Assembly (NCBI RefSeq): GCF_003026365.1
Contig: NZ_PYOM01000020.1
Span: 1 to 64,000, forward strand
DNA from: Photobacterium angustum
Lineage (GTDB): Bacteria > Pseudomonadota > Gammaproteobacteria > Enterobacterales > Vibrionaceae
Length of the DNA stretch: 64,000 bases
Reading direction: 5' to 3'
Shown: piece after piece, positions 30,249 to 40,605 of the stretch
How the letters are laid out: each line of letters starts with the position of its first letter
Position numbering within the stretch: position 1 is the stretch's first letter
The notes under the pieces: generated by a model
Database searches by the model: none
The model's input: the letters and a program-made list of their open reading frames with translations, nothing else
What the model was told of the DNA's origin: nothing
Position numbers and translations under genes: made by a program

Positions 30249-32075
30249 TTACTTAGTACGGCTTGCACGCTTACGATCGTTTTCAGTAAGAAGTTTCTTA
30301 CGAATACGGATGTTTTCAGGCGTAACTTCTACTAGCTCATCGTTGTCGATGAATTCTAGAGCTTGCTCAAGTGTGTACTTGATAGCAGGAGAAAGAGTTT
30401 GCGCTTCGTCGGTACCAGAAGCACGAACGTTTGTAAGCTGCTTACCTTTCAGACAGTTAACTGTTAGGTCGTTAGAACGGTTATGAATACCGATGATCTG
30501 ACCTTCGTAAACTTCATCTGCGTGCTCAGCGAATAGACGACCACGCTCTTGTAGGTTAAACAGTGCGTAAGTCAGTGCTTTACCTGTTGCGTTAGAAATC
30601 AATACGCCGTTGTTACGTTGACCGATAGTACCGCCCTTGTGTGGACCGTAGTGATCAAACGTATGGTAAAGAAGACCTGAACCTGAAGTCAGTGTCATGA
30701 ACTCAGTTTGGAAACCGATAAGACCACGAGAAGGCATCATGAAGTCCATGCGAACACGGCCTTTACCATCTGGTGCCATATCAGTAAGCTCACCTTTACG
30801 AAGACCGATGTTCTCCATGATACCGCCTTGGTGCTCTTCCACCACGTCGATAGTCACAGTTTCAAACGGTTCCATTAGCTGGCCGTCTTCTTCTTTGATG
30901 ATAACTTCTGGACGTGATACTGCTAGCTCGTAGCCTTCACGACGCATGTTTTCGATCAGGATAGATAGGTGAAGCTCACCACGACCTGATACACGGAATT
31001 TATCTGGGTCTTCAGTTTCTTCAACACGCAGTGCAACGTTGTGTACTAGTTCTTTTTGAAGACGCTCAAGGATGTTACGTGAAGTAACGTACTTACCTTC
31101 TTTACCAGCAAACGGAGAGTTATTTACTTGGAAAGTCATGGTAACTGTTGGCTCATCAACAGAAAGCGGCGTTAGCGCTTCAACACAGTTCTGATCACAG
31201 ATAGTGTCAGAAATCTTAAGTTCACCAAGACCTGTGATTGCAATGATGTCGCCCGCTTTCGCTTCTTCAACTTCATGACGCTCAAGACCTAGGTAACCTA
31301 GAACTGTACCTACTTTACCGTTACGCTTAGAACCGTCAGCACTTACGATCGTTACTTGTTGGTTAGTTTTCACTGTACCACGAGTAATACGAGCAACACC
31401 GATAACACCAACGTAAGAGCTGTAATCTAGCTGAGAGATTTGCATCTGTAGCGGGCCATCAACGTCTACTGAAGGCGCTGCAACATTATCAACGATAGAT
31501 TGGAACAATGGTTCCATGTTCTCGCCAGTTTCACCTTCTTCTAGTGTTGCCCAACCGTTTAGTGCTGATGCGTAAACCACTTGGAAGTCTAGCTGTTCGT
31601 CAGTTGCACCAAGGTTATCGAATAGGTCAAATACTTGATCCATAACCCACTCAGGACGTGCACCTGGACGGTCAATCTTGTTGATTACAACGATTGGCTT
31701 AAGACCGTATGCAAACGCCTTTTGCGTTACGAAACGTGTTTGAGGCATAGGGCCGTCAACTGCATCAACGATAAGCAATACAGAGTCAACCATAGACATG
31801 ATACGCTCTACTTCACCACCGAAATCGGCGTGTCCTGGGGTATCTACGATGTTGATGCGGTAGTCATTCCAGTTGATTGCTGTGTTCTTAGCAAGAATGG
31901 TAATGCCACGCTCTTTCTCGATATCGTTAGAATCCATCACACGTTCTTCGGCTTCGCCGCGACCCTCTAACGTGCCAGACTGCTGTAGAAGTTTATCAAC
32001 CAGGGTAGTTTTACCGTGGTCAACGTGAGCAATAATTGCGATATTTCTTAATTTATCGATCGATTGATTAGACAT
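30249..32075 (-). CDS. typA: Ribosome-associated GTPase TypA/BipA
   Basis: About 608 residues. A translational GTPase of the EF-G class that aids 50S assembly, especially in the cold and under stress. The G domain shows [16 protein letters not shown] (G1), RGITI (G2), [15 protein letters not shown] (G3) and [14 protein letters not shown] (G4). The C-terminal BipA domain ends with [19 protein letters not shown]. Start: [11 protein letters not shown] at 32075 matches the family; five more codons are open upstream. Divergent from glnA, as in E. coli. A likely CRP site lies upstream. Confidence 0.97.
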   Translation of the reverse strand: MSNQSIDKLRNIAIIAHVDHGKTTLVDKLLQQSGTLEGRGEAEERVMDSNDIEKERGITILAKNTAINWNDYRINIVDTPGHADFGGEVERIMSMVDSVLLIVDAVDGPMPQTRFVTQKAFAYGLKPIVVINKIDRPGARPEWVMDQVFDLFDNLGATDEQLDFQVVYASALNGWATLEEGETGENMEPLFQSIVDNVAAPSVDVDGPLQMQISQLDYSSYVGVIGVARITRGTVKTNQQVTIVSADGSKRNGKVGTVLGYLGLERHEVEEAKAGDIIAITGLGELKISDTICDQNCVEALTPLSVDEPTVTMTFQVNNSPFAGKEGKYVTSRNILERLQKELVHNVALRVEETEDPDKFRVSGRGELHLSILIENMRREGYELAVSRPEVIIKEEDGQLMEPFETVTIDVVEEHQGGIMENIGLRKGELTDMAPDGKGRVRMDFMMPSRGLIGFQTEFMTLTSGSGLLYHTFDHYGPHKGGTIGQRNNGVLISNATGKALTYALFNLQERGRLFAEHADEVYEGQIIGIHNRSNDLTVNCLKGKQLTNVRASGTDEAQTLSPAIKYTLEQALEFIDNDELVEVTPENIRIRKKLLTENDRKRASRTK

Positions 32076-32173
32076 TAGTTTCACATTCACTCAGAACATG
32101 CAGCATCTTCACTAGAGGCTACTTGATTAAAAAAACGGCTCATAATTTAACAGATTTTACGCTAAAACCCACG

Positions 32174-32195
32174 AAATATGTGATTTATATCACCA
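32174..32195 (-). promoter_or_regulatory. Probable CRP site and promoter for typA
   Basis: TGTGA-TTTATA-TCACC (32179-32194) matches the CRP consensus at nine of ten core bases. On the minus strand a TAAAAT at 32159-32154 would put the start of transcription near 32146 and the site centre about 40 bases upstream, the class II activator position. typA begins at 32075. The link to typA is inference. Confidence 0.5.
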
Positions 32196-32390
32196 GCTTT
32201 TTTATGACCATGCTCTAGAGCCGCATTTTTACTCGCTTTTTGGCCTAATTTTATTTTTTTGAACCCTTCTATTCAGGCCATAAATACCCTCTTAACCCTG
32301 CTTTCTCACTCCCTACGGATAAAAAACATCATTAAAGGTACACAGCTCTCATTTAACAATAAAAAAACACTTTTTTAAGGAGATTATGAA

Positions 32391-32419
32391 TTGACAATAA
32401 TTTTTAACATCGCGATAGT
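32391..32419 (+). promoter_or_regulatory. Possible sigma-70 promoter upstream of glnA
   Basis: TTGACA (32391-32396), 17-base spacer, GATAGT (32414-32419). It lies upstream of the NtrC sites, the position of glnAp1 in enteric bacteria. Confidence 0.5.
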
Positions 32420-32452
32420 AAGCATGTTCTATTATTGTTAACGACACACTAT

Positions 32453-32490
32453 CGCACCAAAACAGTGCAAGTGTGCATCAAGATAGTGCA
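32453..32490 (+). promoter_or_regulatory. Two NtrC (GlnG) enhancer sites of glnA
   Basis: CGCACCAAAACAGTGCA at 32453-32469 and TGCATCAAGATAGTGCA at 32474-32490. Both fit the NtrC consensus TGCACC-N5-GGTGCA with two or three mismatches. They are 21 bases apart centre to centre, two helical turns, and lie about 80-100 bases upstream of the sigma-54 promoter, as in E. coli. Confidence 0.82.
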
Positions 32491-32550
32491 GAAATGGATT
32501 AATTAAGCTTTAGCAATGCGTAAAAACCGCATTCTTAAAGCTTTTAAAAA

Positions 32551-32568
32551 TTGGCATGGTTTTCGCTT
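32551..32568 (+). promoter_or_regulatory. Sigma-54 promoter of glnA
   Basis: TTGGCATGGTTTTCGCTT has the invariant GG (32553-32554) and GC (32565-32566) exactly ten bases apart. With the two NtrC sites upstream it gives nitrogen-limited activation of glnA. Confidence 0.8.
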
Positions 32569-32654
32569 AAGAACATTCAGATCTGCTCATTCTCAGAAAT
32601 GAGCAATACTAGATTTGCGGCCATGCCCTTATATAACACCGGAGGTTACTCAAG

Positions 32655-34064
32655 ATGTCAGTAGAAAACGTACTAGCGCTGATCCAGGAAAATGAAGTTA
32701 AGTTTATTGACCTACGTTTTACCGATACAAAAGGTAAAGAACAGCATATCTCGATCCCATCTCATCAAATTGATGCTGATTTCTTCGAAGAAGGTAAAAT
32801 GTTTGATGGCTCTTCAGTTGCAGGTTGGAAGGGTATCAACGAATCAGACATGGTAATGATGCCTGACGCGTCAAGCGCGGTACTAGACCCATTCACTGAA
32901 GACGCTACGCTAAATATCCGTTGTGATATTTTAGAGCCGGCAACGATGCAAGGTTACGACCGTGATCCTCGCTCTATCGCGAAGCGTGCAGAAGAGTTCA
33001 TGCGTTCAACAGGTATCGCAGACACGGTTCTTATCGGTCCTGAGCCAGAATTCTTCCTATTTGACGATGTTAAGTTTAACACTGACATGTCAGGCTCTTT
33101 CTTCAAGATTGATGACGTAGAAGCAGCATGGAACACAGGTTCTGATTTCGAAGGCGGTAACAAAGGTCACCGTCCTGGCGTTAAAGGTGGTTACTTCCCA
33201 GTAGCACCTGTTGATTCATCACAAGACATCCGTTCTGCTATGTGTTTAATCATGGAAGAAATGGGTCTAGTTGTTGAAGCTCACCACCACGAAGTAGCAA
33301 CAGCAGGTCAGAACGAAATCGCAACACGTTTCAACACGCTAACAACAAAAGCAGATGAAATTCAGATCTACAAGTATGTAGTTCATAACGTTGCACACGC
33401 ATTTGGTAAAACAGCAACCTTTATGCCTAAGCCACTAGTAGGAGATAACGGTTCTGGTATGCACGTTCACCAATCACTAGCAAAAGACGGTGTAAACCTA
33501 TTCTCTGGTGATAAGTACGGCGGCCTTTCTGAAATGGCACTTTACTACATCGGTGGTATTATCAAGCACGCACGTGCAATCAACGCATTTGCTAACCCTG
33601 CAACGAACTCATACAAGCGTCTAGTTCCAGGCTTTGAAGCTCCAGTAATGCTAGCTTACTCTGCACGTAACCGTTCAGCGTCTATCCGTATTCCTGTAGT
33701 ACCAAGCCCGAAAGCACGTCGTATCGAAGTACGTTTCGGTGATCCAGCGGCTAACCCATACCTAGCATTTGCTGCAATGCTAATGGCTGGCCTTGACGGT
33801 ATTCAGAACAAGATCCACCCAGGCGAAGCGATGGATAAAGACTTGTACGACCTACCAGCAGAAGAAGCAGCTGAAATCCCAACAGTTGCAGAATCGCTAC
33901 AAGGCGCACTACAAGCACTAAGCGACGACCGTGAGTTCTTAACGTCTGGCGGCGTATTCTCTGATGACTTCATCGATTCTTATATCGCACTGAAATCTCA
34001 AGACGTTGAGAAAGTAAATATGACAACTCACCCACTAGAGTTTGAACTTTACTACTCTGTTTAA
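32655..34064 (+). CDS. glnA: Glutamine synthetase, type I
   Basis: 469 residues. Makes glutamine from glutamate, ammonia and ATP; forms a dodecamer. Signatures include [17 protein letters not shown], the catalytic [11 protein letters not shown] and [10 protein letters not shown] regions, and the adenylylation site tyrosine Y398 in [10 protein letters not shown], so it is probably controlled by GlnE. GGAGG precedes the ATG by nine bases. A sigma-54 promoter and NtrC sites lie upstream and a strong terminator follows, so glnA can be expressed without glnLG. Confidence 0.98.
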   Translation: MSVENVLALIQENEVKFIDLRFTDTKGKEQHISIPSHQIDADFFEEGKMFDGSSVAGWKGINESDMVMMPDASSAVLDPFTEDATLNIRCDILEPATMQGYDRDPRSIAKRAEEFMRSTGIADTVLIGPEPEFFLFDDVKFNTDMSGSFFKIDDVEAAWNTGSDFEGGNKGHRPGVKGGYFPVAPVDSSQDIRSAMCLIMEEMGLVVEAHHHEVATAGQNEIATRFNTLTTKADEIQIYKYVVHNVAHAFGKTATFMPKPLVGDNGSGMHVHQSLAKDGVNLFSGDKYGGLSEMALYYIGGIIKHARAINAFANPATNSYKRLVPGFEAPVMLAYSARNRSASIRIPVVPSPKARRIEVRFGDPAANPYLAFAAMLMAGLDGIQNKIHPGEAMDKDLYDLPAEEAAEIPTVAESLQGALQALSDDREFLTSGGVFSDDFIDSYIALKSQDVEKVNMTTHPLEFELYYSV

Positions 34065-34096
34065 GTAATCACTTAATTACTAAACATTAAATACTT

Positions 34097-34124
34097 AGGC
34101 CTGCTTCACAAGCAGGCCTTTTTG
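34097..34124 (+). terminator. Intrinsic terminator of glnA
   Basis: AGGCCTGCTT (34097-34106) pairs with AAGCAGGCCT (34110-34119), followed by TTTTTG. Confidence 0.9.
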
Positions 34125-34210
34125 ATCTTGTTGTCACTCACAAACCAACGACAATGAAGTATCTTATTCACGACCACTGTGGATCGTGCACACAAACTTG
34201 GAGTTAACGG

Positions 34211-34792
34211 ATGAAACTCTCTCGTTTTTTTAAGCCACTCAGCCCAATCTTTATTACCCTAATATGGACAGCTGCGAGTTCAGCCCAAGCCTCTACCATC
34301 TACTCATGGACAGATGAGAATGGCGTGGTGCACTTTACCGATCAACCTCAAACCCCCGATGCCACCGCTTACCCTTTAAGCGTGACAGAAGTCAGTGGTA
34401 ATATTAAACAAACCGCAGATACCATTGACACTCAAACCAGCGATATTACCGTGGTAGAAGAGCCTGCAAAAACTATTACAACCGTCAGTTTAGTCTCACC
34501 AATGCATGAGCAAACCATCCGCAATAACGAAGGTATCATCAATATTCATGCGGTCACCAACAGCAAACTCAACAACCAAACCCAAGCGCAATTAGTTGTC
34601 GATGGCGTAGTTAAAGGCGAGCCTCAAACAGAACTCACTTGGACATTAGATAACATTGATCGTGGTAGCCACCAGCTACAAATTCAACTAGTTAAAGGCG
34701 GCAAGGTTATTGCATCGTCAGACAGTATTACCGTTTATCTGCATCGAGCCACAGTGAAGGCAAACAAGCCAATACCAGTACAGACTCGCTAA
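34211..34792 (+). CDS. DUF4124 domain protein, exported
   Basis: 193 residues. A signal peptide (about 1-28, ending SSAQAS) is followed directly by a DUF4124 domain (TIYSWTDENGVVHFTDQPQT, about 29-48) and a beta-rich C-terminal part (TTVSLVSPMHEQTIRNNEGI) resembling an immunoglobulin-like fold. Function unknown. It stands between glnA and glnL, which are adjacent in E. coli, and has its own ribosome site (GGAGT). It may share readthrough control with the gln genes. Confidence 0.8.
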   Translation: MKLSRFFKPLSPIFITLIWTAASSAQASTIYSWTDENGVVHFTDQPQTPDATAYPLSVTEVSGNIKQTADTIDTQTSDITVVEEPAKTITTVSLVSPMHEQTIRNNEGIINIHAVTNSKLNNQTQAQLVVDGVVKGEPQTELTWTLDNIDRGSHQLQIQLVKGGKVIASSDSITVYLHRATVKANKPIPVQTR

Positions 34793-34848
34793 TCCACAGT
34801 TTCACCAATTAATAGTGCCCGATCAGCAATAAACAGGTTACACTCAGA

Positions 34849-34865
34849 TGCACCAATTTGGTGCG
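34849..34865 (+). promoter_or_regulatory. NtrC site at the glnL promoter
   Basis: TGCACCAATTTGGTGCG matches the NtrC consensus except for its last base. A TACACT at 34839-34844 would be the -10 of a promoter starting near 34851, inside this site. Phosphorylated NtrC should therefore repress glnLG, as at glnLp in E. coli. Confidence 0.8.
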
Positions 34866-34918
34866 TTTGACCTAAATAAGCCTATTGATGGTTTAGGTAA
34901 TCAACAAGGATGCTGATT

Positions 34919-35968
34919 GTGACTACCGCTTTTACCCCTATAATTATTGATAACCTTGTTACTGCGATCATTCTACTGGATGAACACTTAACGATTCGTT
35001 ATGTCAATCCCGCCGCAGAACAACTGTTATCGTCGAGTAAACGCCGTTTGCTGGGCATTACGTTACCAGAGTTATTACAGTACTCATCTCTTGATCTCGA
35101 TTTAATCGCAGCCACATTACAAAGTGGTCAAGGCCTAGCTGATAGCGATGTCGCTTTTGTGATTGATGAACAGCGTCAACTTCTCAGCTTGAATGCCAGC
35201 CCTATTTCATGGCAAAAAAATCTTTTCGTGATGCTGGAGCTTAAACCTATCGATCAACAACGTCGTATTAGCCAAGAGCTCTCTCAATTAGCTCAGCAGC
35301 AAGCGGCGAAAGAATTAGTGCGAGGGTTAGCTCACGAGATAAAAAACCCACTAGGTGGCTTACGAGGCGCTGCACAGCTACTTGAAAAAGCGCTACCCGA
35401 TCCTAGTTATGTCGAATATACCCAAATGATTATTGAGCAAGCCGACCGATTACGTAATTTGGTCGATAGGCTATTAGGCCCGCAACGCCCAGGCATCAGA
35501 AAAACCGATAATATTCATCTCGTATTAGAAAAAGTACGTCAGCTGATCATTCTGGAAAACGACAGTAATCTTGTGATTGAGCGCGACTACGATCCAAGTC
35601 TGCCCGAGATTGACATGGATACAGAACAACTCGAGCAAGCCTTACTCAATATTGTCAGTAACGCCGCTCACGTTCTAAAAAAACAAAATGGCGGAATAAT
35701 TAAGCTCAAAACCCGTACCGCCCATCAAGCCTTAATCCAAGGTAAATACGCCCGAATCGCCGCAAAAATTGAGATTATTGATAATGGTCCAGGGATCCCA
35801 GCAGCGATCCAAGACACCTTATTTTATCCTATGGTGACAGGTAATGCTGATGGTACAGGGTTAGGACTATCGATCTCGCAAAACTTAATAGACCAACATA
35901 ACGGCAAAATTGAAGTAATTAGCTGGCCAGGACACACCAACTTTACGATCTATTTACCAATACAATAA
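34919..35968 (+). CDS. glnL: Nitrogen regulation sensor kinase NtrB
   Basis: 349 residues from the GTG at 34919, which follows AAGGA with eight bases between; the ATG at 34910 overlaps that site and is unlikely. A PAS domain (about 8-100), then the H-box RGLAHEIKNPLGGLRG with H139, the phosphorylated histidine at the same number as in E. coli. The N-box (LLNIVSNAAHVL) and G-boxes (IDNGPGIP, GTGLGLSI) complete the kinase domain. It is a cytoplasmic partner of PII and phosphorylates GlnG. No membrane segment, as expected. Confidence 0.96.
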   Translation: MTTAFTPIIIDNLVTAIILLDEHLTIRYVNPAAEQLLSSSKRRLLGITLPELLQYSSLDLDLIAATLQSGQGLADSDVAFVIDEQRQLLSLNASPISWQKNLFVMLELKPIDQQRRISQELSQLAQQQAAKELVRGLAHEIKNPLGGLRGAAQLLEKALPDPSYVEYTQMIIEQADRLRNLVDRLLGPQRPGIRKTDNIHLVLEKVRQLIILENDSNLVIERDYDPSLPEIDMDTEQLEQALLNIVSNAAHVLKKQNGGIIKLKTRTAHQALIQGKYARIAAKIEIIDNGPGIPAAIQDTLFYPMVTGNADGTGLGLSISQNLIDQHNGKIEVISWPGHTNFTIYLPIQ

Positions 35969-35988
35969 TAACGATAGGAGAGTAACGT

Positions 35989-37404
35989 ATGAGCAAAGGA
36001 TTAATTTGGGTTGTCGATGACGACAGCTCTATTCGCTGGGTAATGGAAAAGACACTTATTACAGCTGGCATGAAGTGTGAAACCTTTGCCAATGCCGATA
36101 GTGTACTTGAAGCGCTAGAGCGTAATGTCCCAGATGTATTGGTCTCTGATATTAAGATGCCGGGAACAGATGGCTTAACGTTACTAAAACTATTACAACA
36201 AGATTACCCACTATTACCTGTGATAATCATGACGGCACATTCTGACTTAGATGCCGCTGTGAACGCCTATCAACGTGGTGCATTTGAATATCTTCCTAAA
36301 CCATTTGATATTGATGAGGCCGTGAGTTTGGTCGAGCGTGCGGTTAGTCATAGTCAAGAGCAAAAACGTCAACAACAACCAGAAACAGAAGTAAAAGCAG
36401 TACCTGAAATTATCGGTGAAGCTCCTGCCATGCAGGAAGTTTTCCGTGCTATTGGTCGTCTTTCTCGCTCATCTATTTCGGTATTGATTAACGGTGAATC
36501 CGGTACAGGTAAAGAACTTGTCGCTCACGCTTTACATCGACATAGCCCACGCAGTAAAAATGCCTTTATTGCCCTGAATATGGCGGCCATCCCCAAAGAC
36601 TTAATTGAATCAGAACTGTTCGGGCATGAAAAAGGGGCGTTTACTGGCGCCAACAGTGTTCGCCAAGGTCGATTTGAGCAAGCCAACGGTGGAACACTGT
36701 TTCTCGATGAAATAGGTGATATGCCATTAGATATTCAAACCCGTTTACTGCGTGTCTTAGCAGATGGGCAGTTCTATCGTGTCGGTGGCCATTCTCCTGT
36801 TAACGTCGATGTCCGTATTATTGCGGCAACGCATCAAAACCTAGAGCGCCTTGTTGCCAGTGGTGATTTTCGTGAAGATTTATTTCACCGCCTAAACGTT
36901 ATTCGGGTGCATTTACCATCTCTAAAAGATCGCCGCCAAGATATCCCCCAGTTGGCGCGTCACTTCCTGCAACGCGCGTCCAACGAGTTAGGAGTAGAAG
37001 TAAAAACCCTACACCCAGATACGACCGAACAGCTAGCAGCACTGGATTGGCCGGGTAATGTTCGCCAACTAGAAAATATTTGTCGCTGGCTTACTGTCAT
37101 GGCAAGCAGCAGTGAGGTCTTACCTAGCGATCTACCACCTGAGTTGCTCGAAAATAATCAAAGCACTTTATCAACTCAGCAAGAGAATCAACATTGGCAG
37201 CAAGGCTTACAGCTGTGGGCAAAACAAGAACTGCAGAAAGGTAATGAAAACTTATTGGCAGAAGCCCTACCTGAGTTTGAAAAAATCTTGCTAGAGACTG
37301 CGCTACAACATAGCCACGGTCATAAGCAAGAAGCGGCTCGATTATTAGGCTGGGGAAGAAATACCCTTACCAGAAAGCTCAAAGAGCTGGGTATTAACGA
37401 CTAA
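35989..37404 (+). CDS. glnG: Nitrogen regulator NtrC (sigma-54 activator)
   Basis: 471 residues. The receiver domain has the phospho-acceptor D54 (LVSDIKMPG). The AAA+ domain has Walker [14 protein letters not shown] (about 169-181) and the sigma-54 contact loop GAFTGA. The C-terminus carries a Fis-type helix-turn-helix ([20 protein letters not shown]). It activates glnA from the sites at 32453-32490 and probably represses its own promoter from 34849. It starts 20 bases after glnL. Confidence 0.97.
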   Translation: MSKGLIWVVDDDSSIRWVMEKTLITAGMKCETFANADSVLEALERNVPDVLVSDIKMPGTDGLTLLKLLQQDYPLLPVIIMTAHSDLDAAVNAYQRGAFEYLPKPFDIDEAVSLVERAVSHSQEQKRQQQPETEVKAVPEIIGEAPAMQEVFRAIGRLSRSSISVLINGESGTGKELVAHALHRHSPRSKNAFIALNMAAIPKDLIESELFGHEKGAFTGANSVRQGRFEQANGGTLFLDEIGDMPLDIQTRLLRVLADGQFYRVGGHSPVNVDVRIIAATHQNLERLVASGDFREDLFHRLNVIRVHLPSLKDRRQDIPQLARHFLQRASNELGVEVKTLHPDTTEQLAALDWPGNVRQLENICRWLTVMASSSEVLPSDLPPELLENNQSTLSTQQENQHWQQGLQLWAKQELQKGNENLLAEALPEFEKILLETALQHSHGHKQEAARLLGWGRNTLTRKLKELGIND

Positions 37405-37520
37405 CTATCACAACATAAATCGGGTTGCAGGTGAAGTCGATCACATTTAGCTGCAACGATTATGTTCACGTTATACACTTTACTTATACTTAACGCTCAG
37501 TTTTCATCGGAATAATCATA

Positions 37521-38525
37521 ATGATCAACAAGCATCTTCCTTTAACGGATCTACACCGTCACCTTGATGGCAATATTCGCCCTCAAACTATCTTAGAACT
37601 TGGCCAGCAATTTAATATGGCGCTACCGGGCCATGATCTAGAAAGTTTACGCCCACACGTTCAGATCGTTGAAGCTGAGCCAAGTCTTGTGGCTTTTTTG
37701 TCAAAGCTAGACTGGGGCGTTGCAGTATTAGGCGATCTCGATGCTTGTCGTCGTGTCGCTTATGAAAACGTTGAAGATGCCTTGCATGCACAAATTGATT
37801 ATGCCGAACTACGTTTCTCACCTTACTACATGGCAATGAAGCACAACTTGCCGATCGCAGGTGTGGTTGAAGCTGTTATTGATGGAGTAGAAGCAGGTTG
37901 TCGTGACTTTGGTATCAAAGCGAACTTGATCGGTATTATGAGCCGTACTTTTGGTGTTGAGGCTTGTCAGCAAGAGCTTGATGGCTTACTCGCTCACAAA
38001 GATAAATTGGTCGCGATTGATTTAGCTGGTGATGAATTAGGTCAGCCTGGCGCGCAATTTAACCCACACTTTAAACAAGTTCGTGATGCAGGCTTACGTG
38101 TAACCGTTCATGCTGGTGAAGCGGCTGGCTCTGAAAGTATGTGGCAAGCAATTAATGAGCTTGGCGCGGTACGCATTGGTCACGGTGTAAAAGCTATTCA
38201 AGATCCAAAACTGATGGACTACCTAGCAGAGCATAAAATTGGTATTGAATCGTGCATTACCTCAAACATTCAAACCAGTACTATTAGCAATATCAAAGAT
38301 CACCCTATCAAGCCATTCCTCGAGCATGGCATTTTAGCCTGCCTCAACACTGACGACCCTGCCGTTGAAGGTATTGAATTACCTTACGAGTATGAGGTTG
38401 CAGCACCAGCTGTTGGATTAAGCCAAGCGCAAATCGAACAAGCACAACGCAATGGCTTAGAGATCGCCTTTTTAAGTGAAAGCGAGAAACAAGCACTTCG
38501 CGAGATGGCTGCACAACGCAGTTAA
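37521..38525 (+). CDS. add: Adenosine deaminase
   Basis: 334 residues, usual length. Converts adenosine and deoxyadenosine to inosine forms. Zinc and substrate motifs are present: [12 protein letters not shown] near the start, TVHAGEAAG, the catalytic block RIGHGVKAI and NTDDPAVEG. Transcribed alone between glnG and the convergent hemN. Confidence 0.96.
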   Translation: MINKHLPLTDLHRHLDGNIRPQTILELGQQFNMALPGHDLESLRPHVQIVEAEPSLVAFLSKLDWGVAVLGDLDACRRVAYENVEDALHAQIDYAELRFSPYYMAMKHNLPIAGVVEAVIDGVEAGCRDFGIKANLIGIMSRTFGVEACQQELDGLLAHKDKLVAIDLAGDELGQPGAQFNPHFKQVRDAGLRVTVHAGEAAGSESMWQAINELGAVRIGHGVKAIQDPKLMDYLAEHKIGIESCITSNIQTSTISNIKDHPIKPFLEHGILACLNTDDPAVEGIELPYEYEVAAPAVGLSQAQIEQAQRNGLEIAFLSESEKQALREMAAQRS

Positions 38526-38552
38526 TCACTCACGCGATAAAAATCATATAAC

Positions 38553-38591
38553 AAAAAGCCCCATTCCAGCATTACTCGAATGGGGCTTTTT
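38553..38591. terminator. Bidirectional terminator between add and hemN
   Basis: A 14-bp stem, AAAAAGCCCCATTC (38553-38566) with its exact complement (38578-38591). A and T runs are part of the stem, so it works in both directions. Confidence 0.93.
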
Positions 38592-38608
38592 CATTTAATC
38601 CAATAAGA

Positions 38609-39982
38609 TTAAATCACTCGTGAAAACTGCTGTTGACGAGCACGATCACGTAAGTATTTATCGAAACACATACAAATATTACGGATCAATAAACGTCCCT
38701 TCAGCTCAACGAAAATATGTTGCTCATCTACCGATACTAACTCATCATCAATAAAGGTTTTTAGAAGTTCTAAATCTTCAGCAAAATATTGATCAAAATT
38801 GATATTAAATTCCGCTTCAATCGCTTTCTTATCAAGCTGAAAATTACAAATGAGAGCTTTGATCACTTCACGACGCAGTAAGTCGTCCGCATCGAGCGAA
38901 ACCCCTTTCCACAGTGCGTTTTGTTTTTCTTCAATATCGCGGTAGTAATGCTTTAACTCTTTTTGGTTTTGCGCATAGCAATCGCCAATCATAGAAATCG
39001 CTGATACACCCATACCTAATAAATCACACTCACCTTGAGTGGTGTAACCTTGGAAATTACGATGCAAAATCCCTTCACGCTGAGCAATTGCTAATTCATC
39101 ATCCGGTTTTGCAAAGTGATCCATACCAATAAATTGGTATCCTGCCGCCGTCAACGTCGCAATTGTATCTTGTAAGATACCTAACTTTTCTTTGGCACTC
39201 GGTAATAGCTCTTCGCTGATCTTACGCTGTGCCGCAAACAATTTAGGCATGTGGGCGTAATTAAACACCGATAAACGCCCCGGATTCATCGCCAGTACTT
39301 GCTCTAATGTTTTCGCAAACATTTCACGATTTTGTAGCGGTAAACCATAAATCAAATCAAGGTTCGTTGAACGGAACCCCAACTCACGTGCACGCTCAAC
39401 CATCGCAAAGATAAACGTTTCGTCTTGCTCACGATTAACCAGTTTTTGCACGTCTTTATTGAAATCTTGCACACCGATACTTAAACGATTAAAGCCTTCA
39501 CTGCGAAGGTGATCAAGAATATCGAGTTCAATTTCACGCGGATCGACTTCTATACTGATCTCAGCATCATCATCAAAATTAAACGCCGCACGCAAGCTAT
39601 TCATTAAACGACTGATCTGCACTGCAGTAAGAAACGTAGGTGTACCACCGCCCCAGTGCAATTGACTCACTTGGCGATCGCCCAATAAAGTCGCACGTTG
39701 TTTAATTTCTTGTTCTAGCTTATCCAAGTAGTCATCCGCTTTATGCTGATGACGGGTAATGATTTTATTACAGCCACAGTAGTAACAAAGCTTATGACAA
39801 AATGGAATGTGAATATAAAGCGATAGCTTACGATCAGGGTATTGCTTACATGCCATCTCAAATTCAGCAGACGTGAACGCTTCATTAAACTCTAATGCAG
39901 TTGGGTAAGAGGTATAACGCGGACCTGAGTAGTTGTACTTTTCAATCAGGGCCTGATCCCAAATAATCTGCTCATTTGACAT
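38609..39982 (-). CDS. hemN: Oxygen-independent coproporphyrinogen III dehydrogenase
   Basis: 457 residues. A radical-SAM enzyme of anaerobic heme synthesis. The iron-sulfur motif YIHIPFCHKLCYYCGCNK has CxxxCxxC plus the fourth cysteine found in true HemN, which separates it from HemW. The GGGTPTFL motif and the C-terminal HemN domain are present. In E. coli it also neighbours glnG and yihI. Confidence 0.96.
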   Translation of the reverse strand: MSNEQIIWDQALIEKYNYSGPRYTSYPTALEFNEAFTSAEFEMACKQYPDRKLSLYIHIPFCHKLCYYCGCNKIITRHQHKADDYLDKLEQEIKQRATLLGDRQVSQLHWGGGTPTFLTAVQISRLMNSLRAAFNFDDDAEISIEVDPREIELDILDHLRSEGFNRLSIGVQDFNKDVQKLVNREQDETFIFAMVERARELGFRSTNLDLIYGLPLQNREMFAKTLEQVLAMNPGRLSVFNYAHMPKLFAAQRKISEELLPSAKEKLGILQDTIATLTAAGYQFIGMDHFAKPDDELAIAQREGILHRNFQGYTTQGECDLLGMGVSAISMIGDCYAQNQKELKHYYRDIEEKQNALWKGVSLDADDLLRREVIKALICNFQLDKKAIEAEFNINFDQYFAEDLELLKTFIDDELVSVDEQHIFVELKGRLLIRNICMCFDKYLRDRARQQQFSRVI

Positions 39983-40122
39983 GACATATTTCCAATATTG
40001 TAGGGAGAATAAAGAGTTAAACGTGTAATGATGGTAAGACGAATAACACTTATAGTTTATAAGACAATACAGCCATCGCCTAATCAGATTAGACGATGAC
40101 TGTAATAGTTCAGATCAAGTCA

Positions 40123-40602
40123 TTAAGACTTCGTAGACAGGATGGCGTCTAGCTCGACAGCAATAGCTTCTTGTAATCGAGTTTCAGCCTTCATTCGCTC
40201 CAGATCAAAGCGCATTCGAGCACGTTTCTCTGTTTGTTGACGCGCTTCACCGCGAGGCATATCTTTTACTACCTCATACAGCTCTGTAATAGCTGGATAA
40301 GTGGCTGCAAAATCAACACTCTTATCAGCCTGTAGCGCTTCCATCAACTTATACAAACGAATCGCCGCTTCAGACAAATCACATTGTCCTTGCTTGGTCG
40401 CTGCGGCAATCACATAAACGCTCTCTAAAATCGTATTATTACGCGTTTCTATCGCCTCTTTTTGCTGTTGTTCAGCACGGGCTAAAAAAACTTTATGGCG
40501 TTGATTTTGTTGGTATAGCTTAACAAGTAACGTTCCCGCATAAATACCAAGCGCGGTTACAATTGTGCCACCAATAACAAGCAGAAGCGTCAAATCCTGC
40601 AA
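40123..40602 (-). CDS. DUF2489 family protein
   Basis: 159 residues. One N-terminal membrane segment (about 4-28, LTLLLVIGGTIVTALGIYAGTLL) and a helical cytoplasmic part rich in Arg and Glu (MRFDLERMKAETRLQEAIAV). It matches the DUF2489 family by memory of Vibrio proteins at this locus. Function unknown. It starts three bases after yihI, so it is probably in an operon with yihI and the methyltransferase gene. Confidence 0.8.
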   Translation of the reverse strand: MQDLTLLLVIGGTIVTALGIYAGTLLVKLYQQNQRHKVFLARAEQQQKEAIETRNNTILESVYVIAAATKQGQCDLSEAAIRLYKLMEALQADKSVDFAATYPAITELYEVVKDMPRGEARQQTEKRARMRFDLERMKAETRLQEAIAVELDAILSTKS

Positions 40603-40605
40603 CGG

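Noticed and set aside
32515..32535. Third NtrC site upstream of glnA (ATGCGTAAAAACCGCAT)
   Set aside because: The half-site spacing is two bases too short for NtrC.
34910..34921. ATG at 34910 as the glnL start
   Set aside because: It overlaps the AAGGA ribosome site; the GTG at 34919 gives proper spacing and puts the active histidine at residue 139 as in E. coli.
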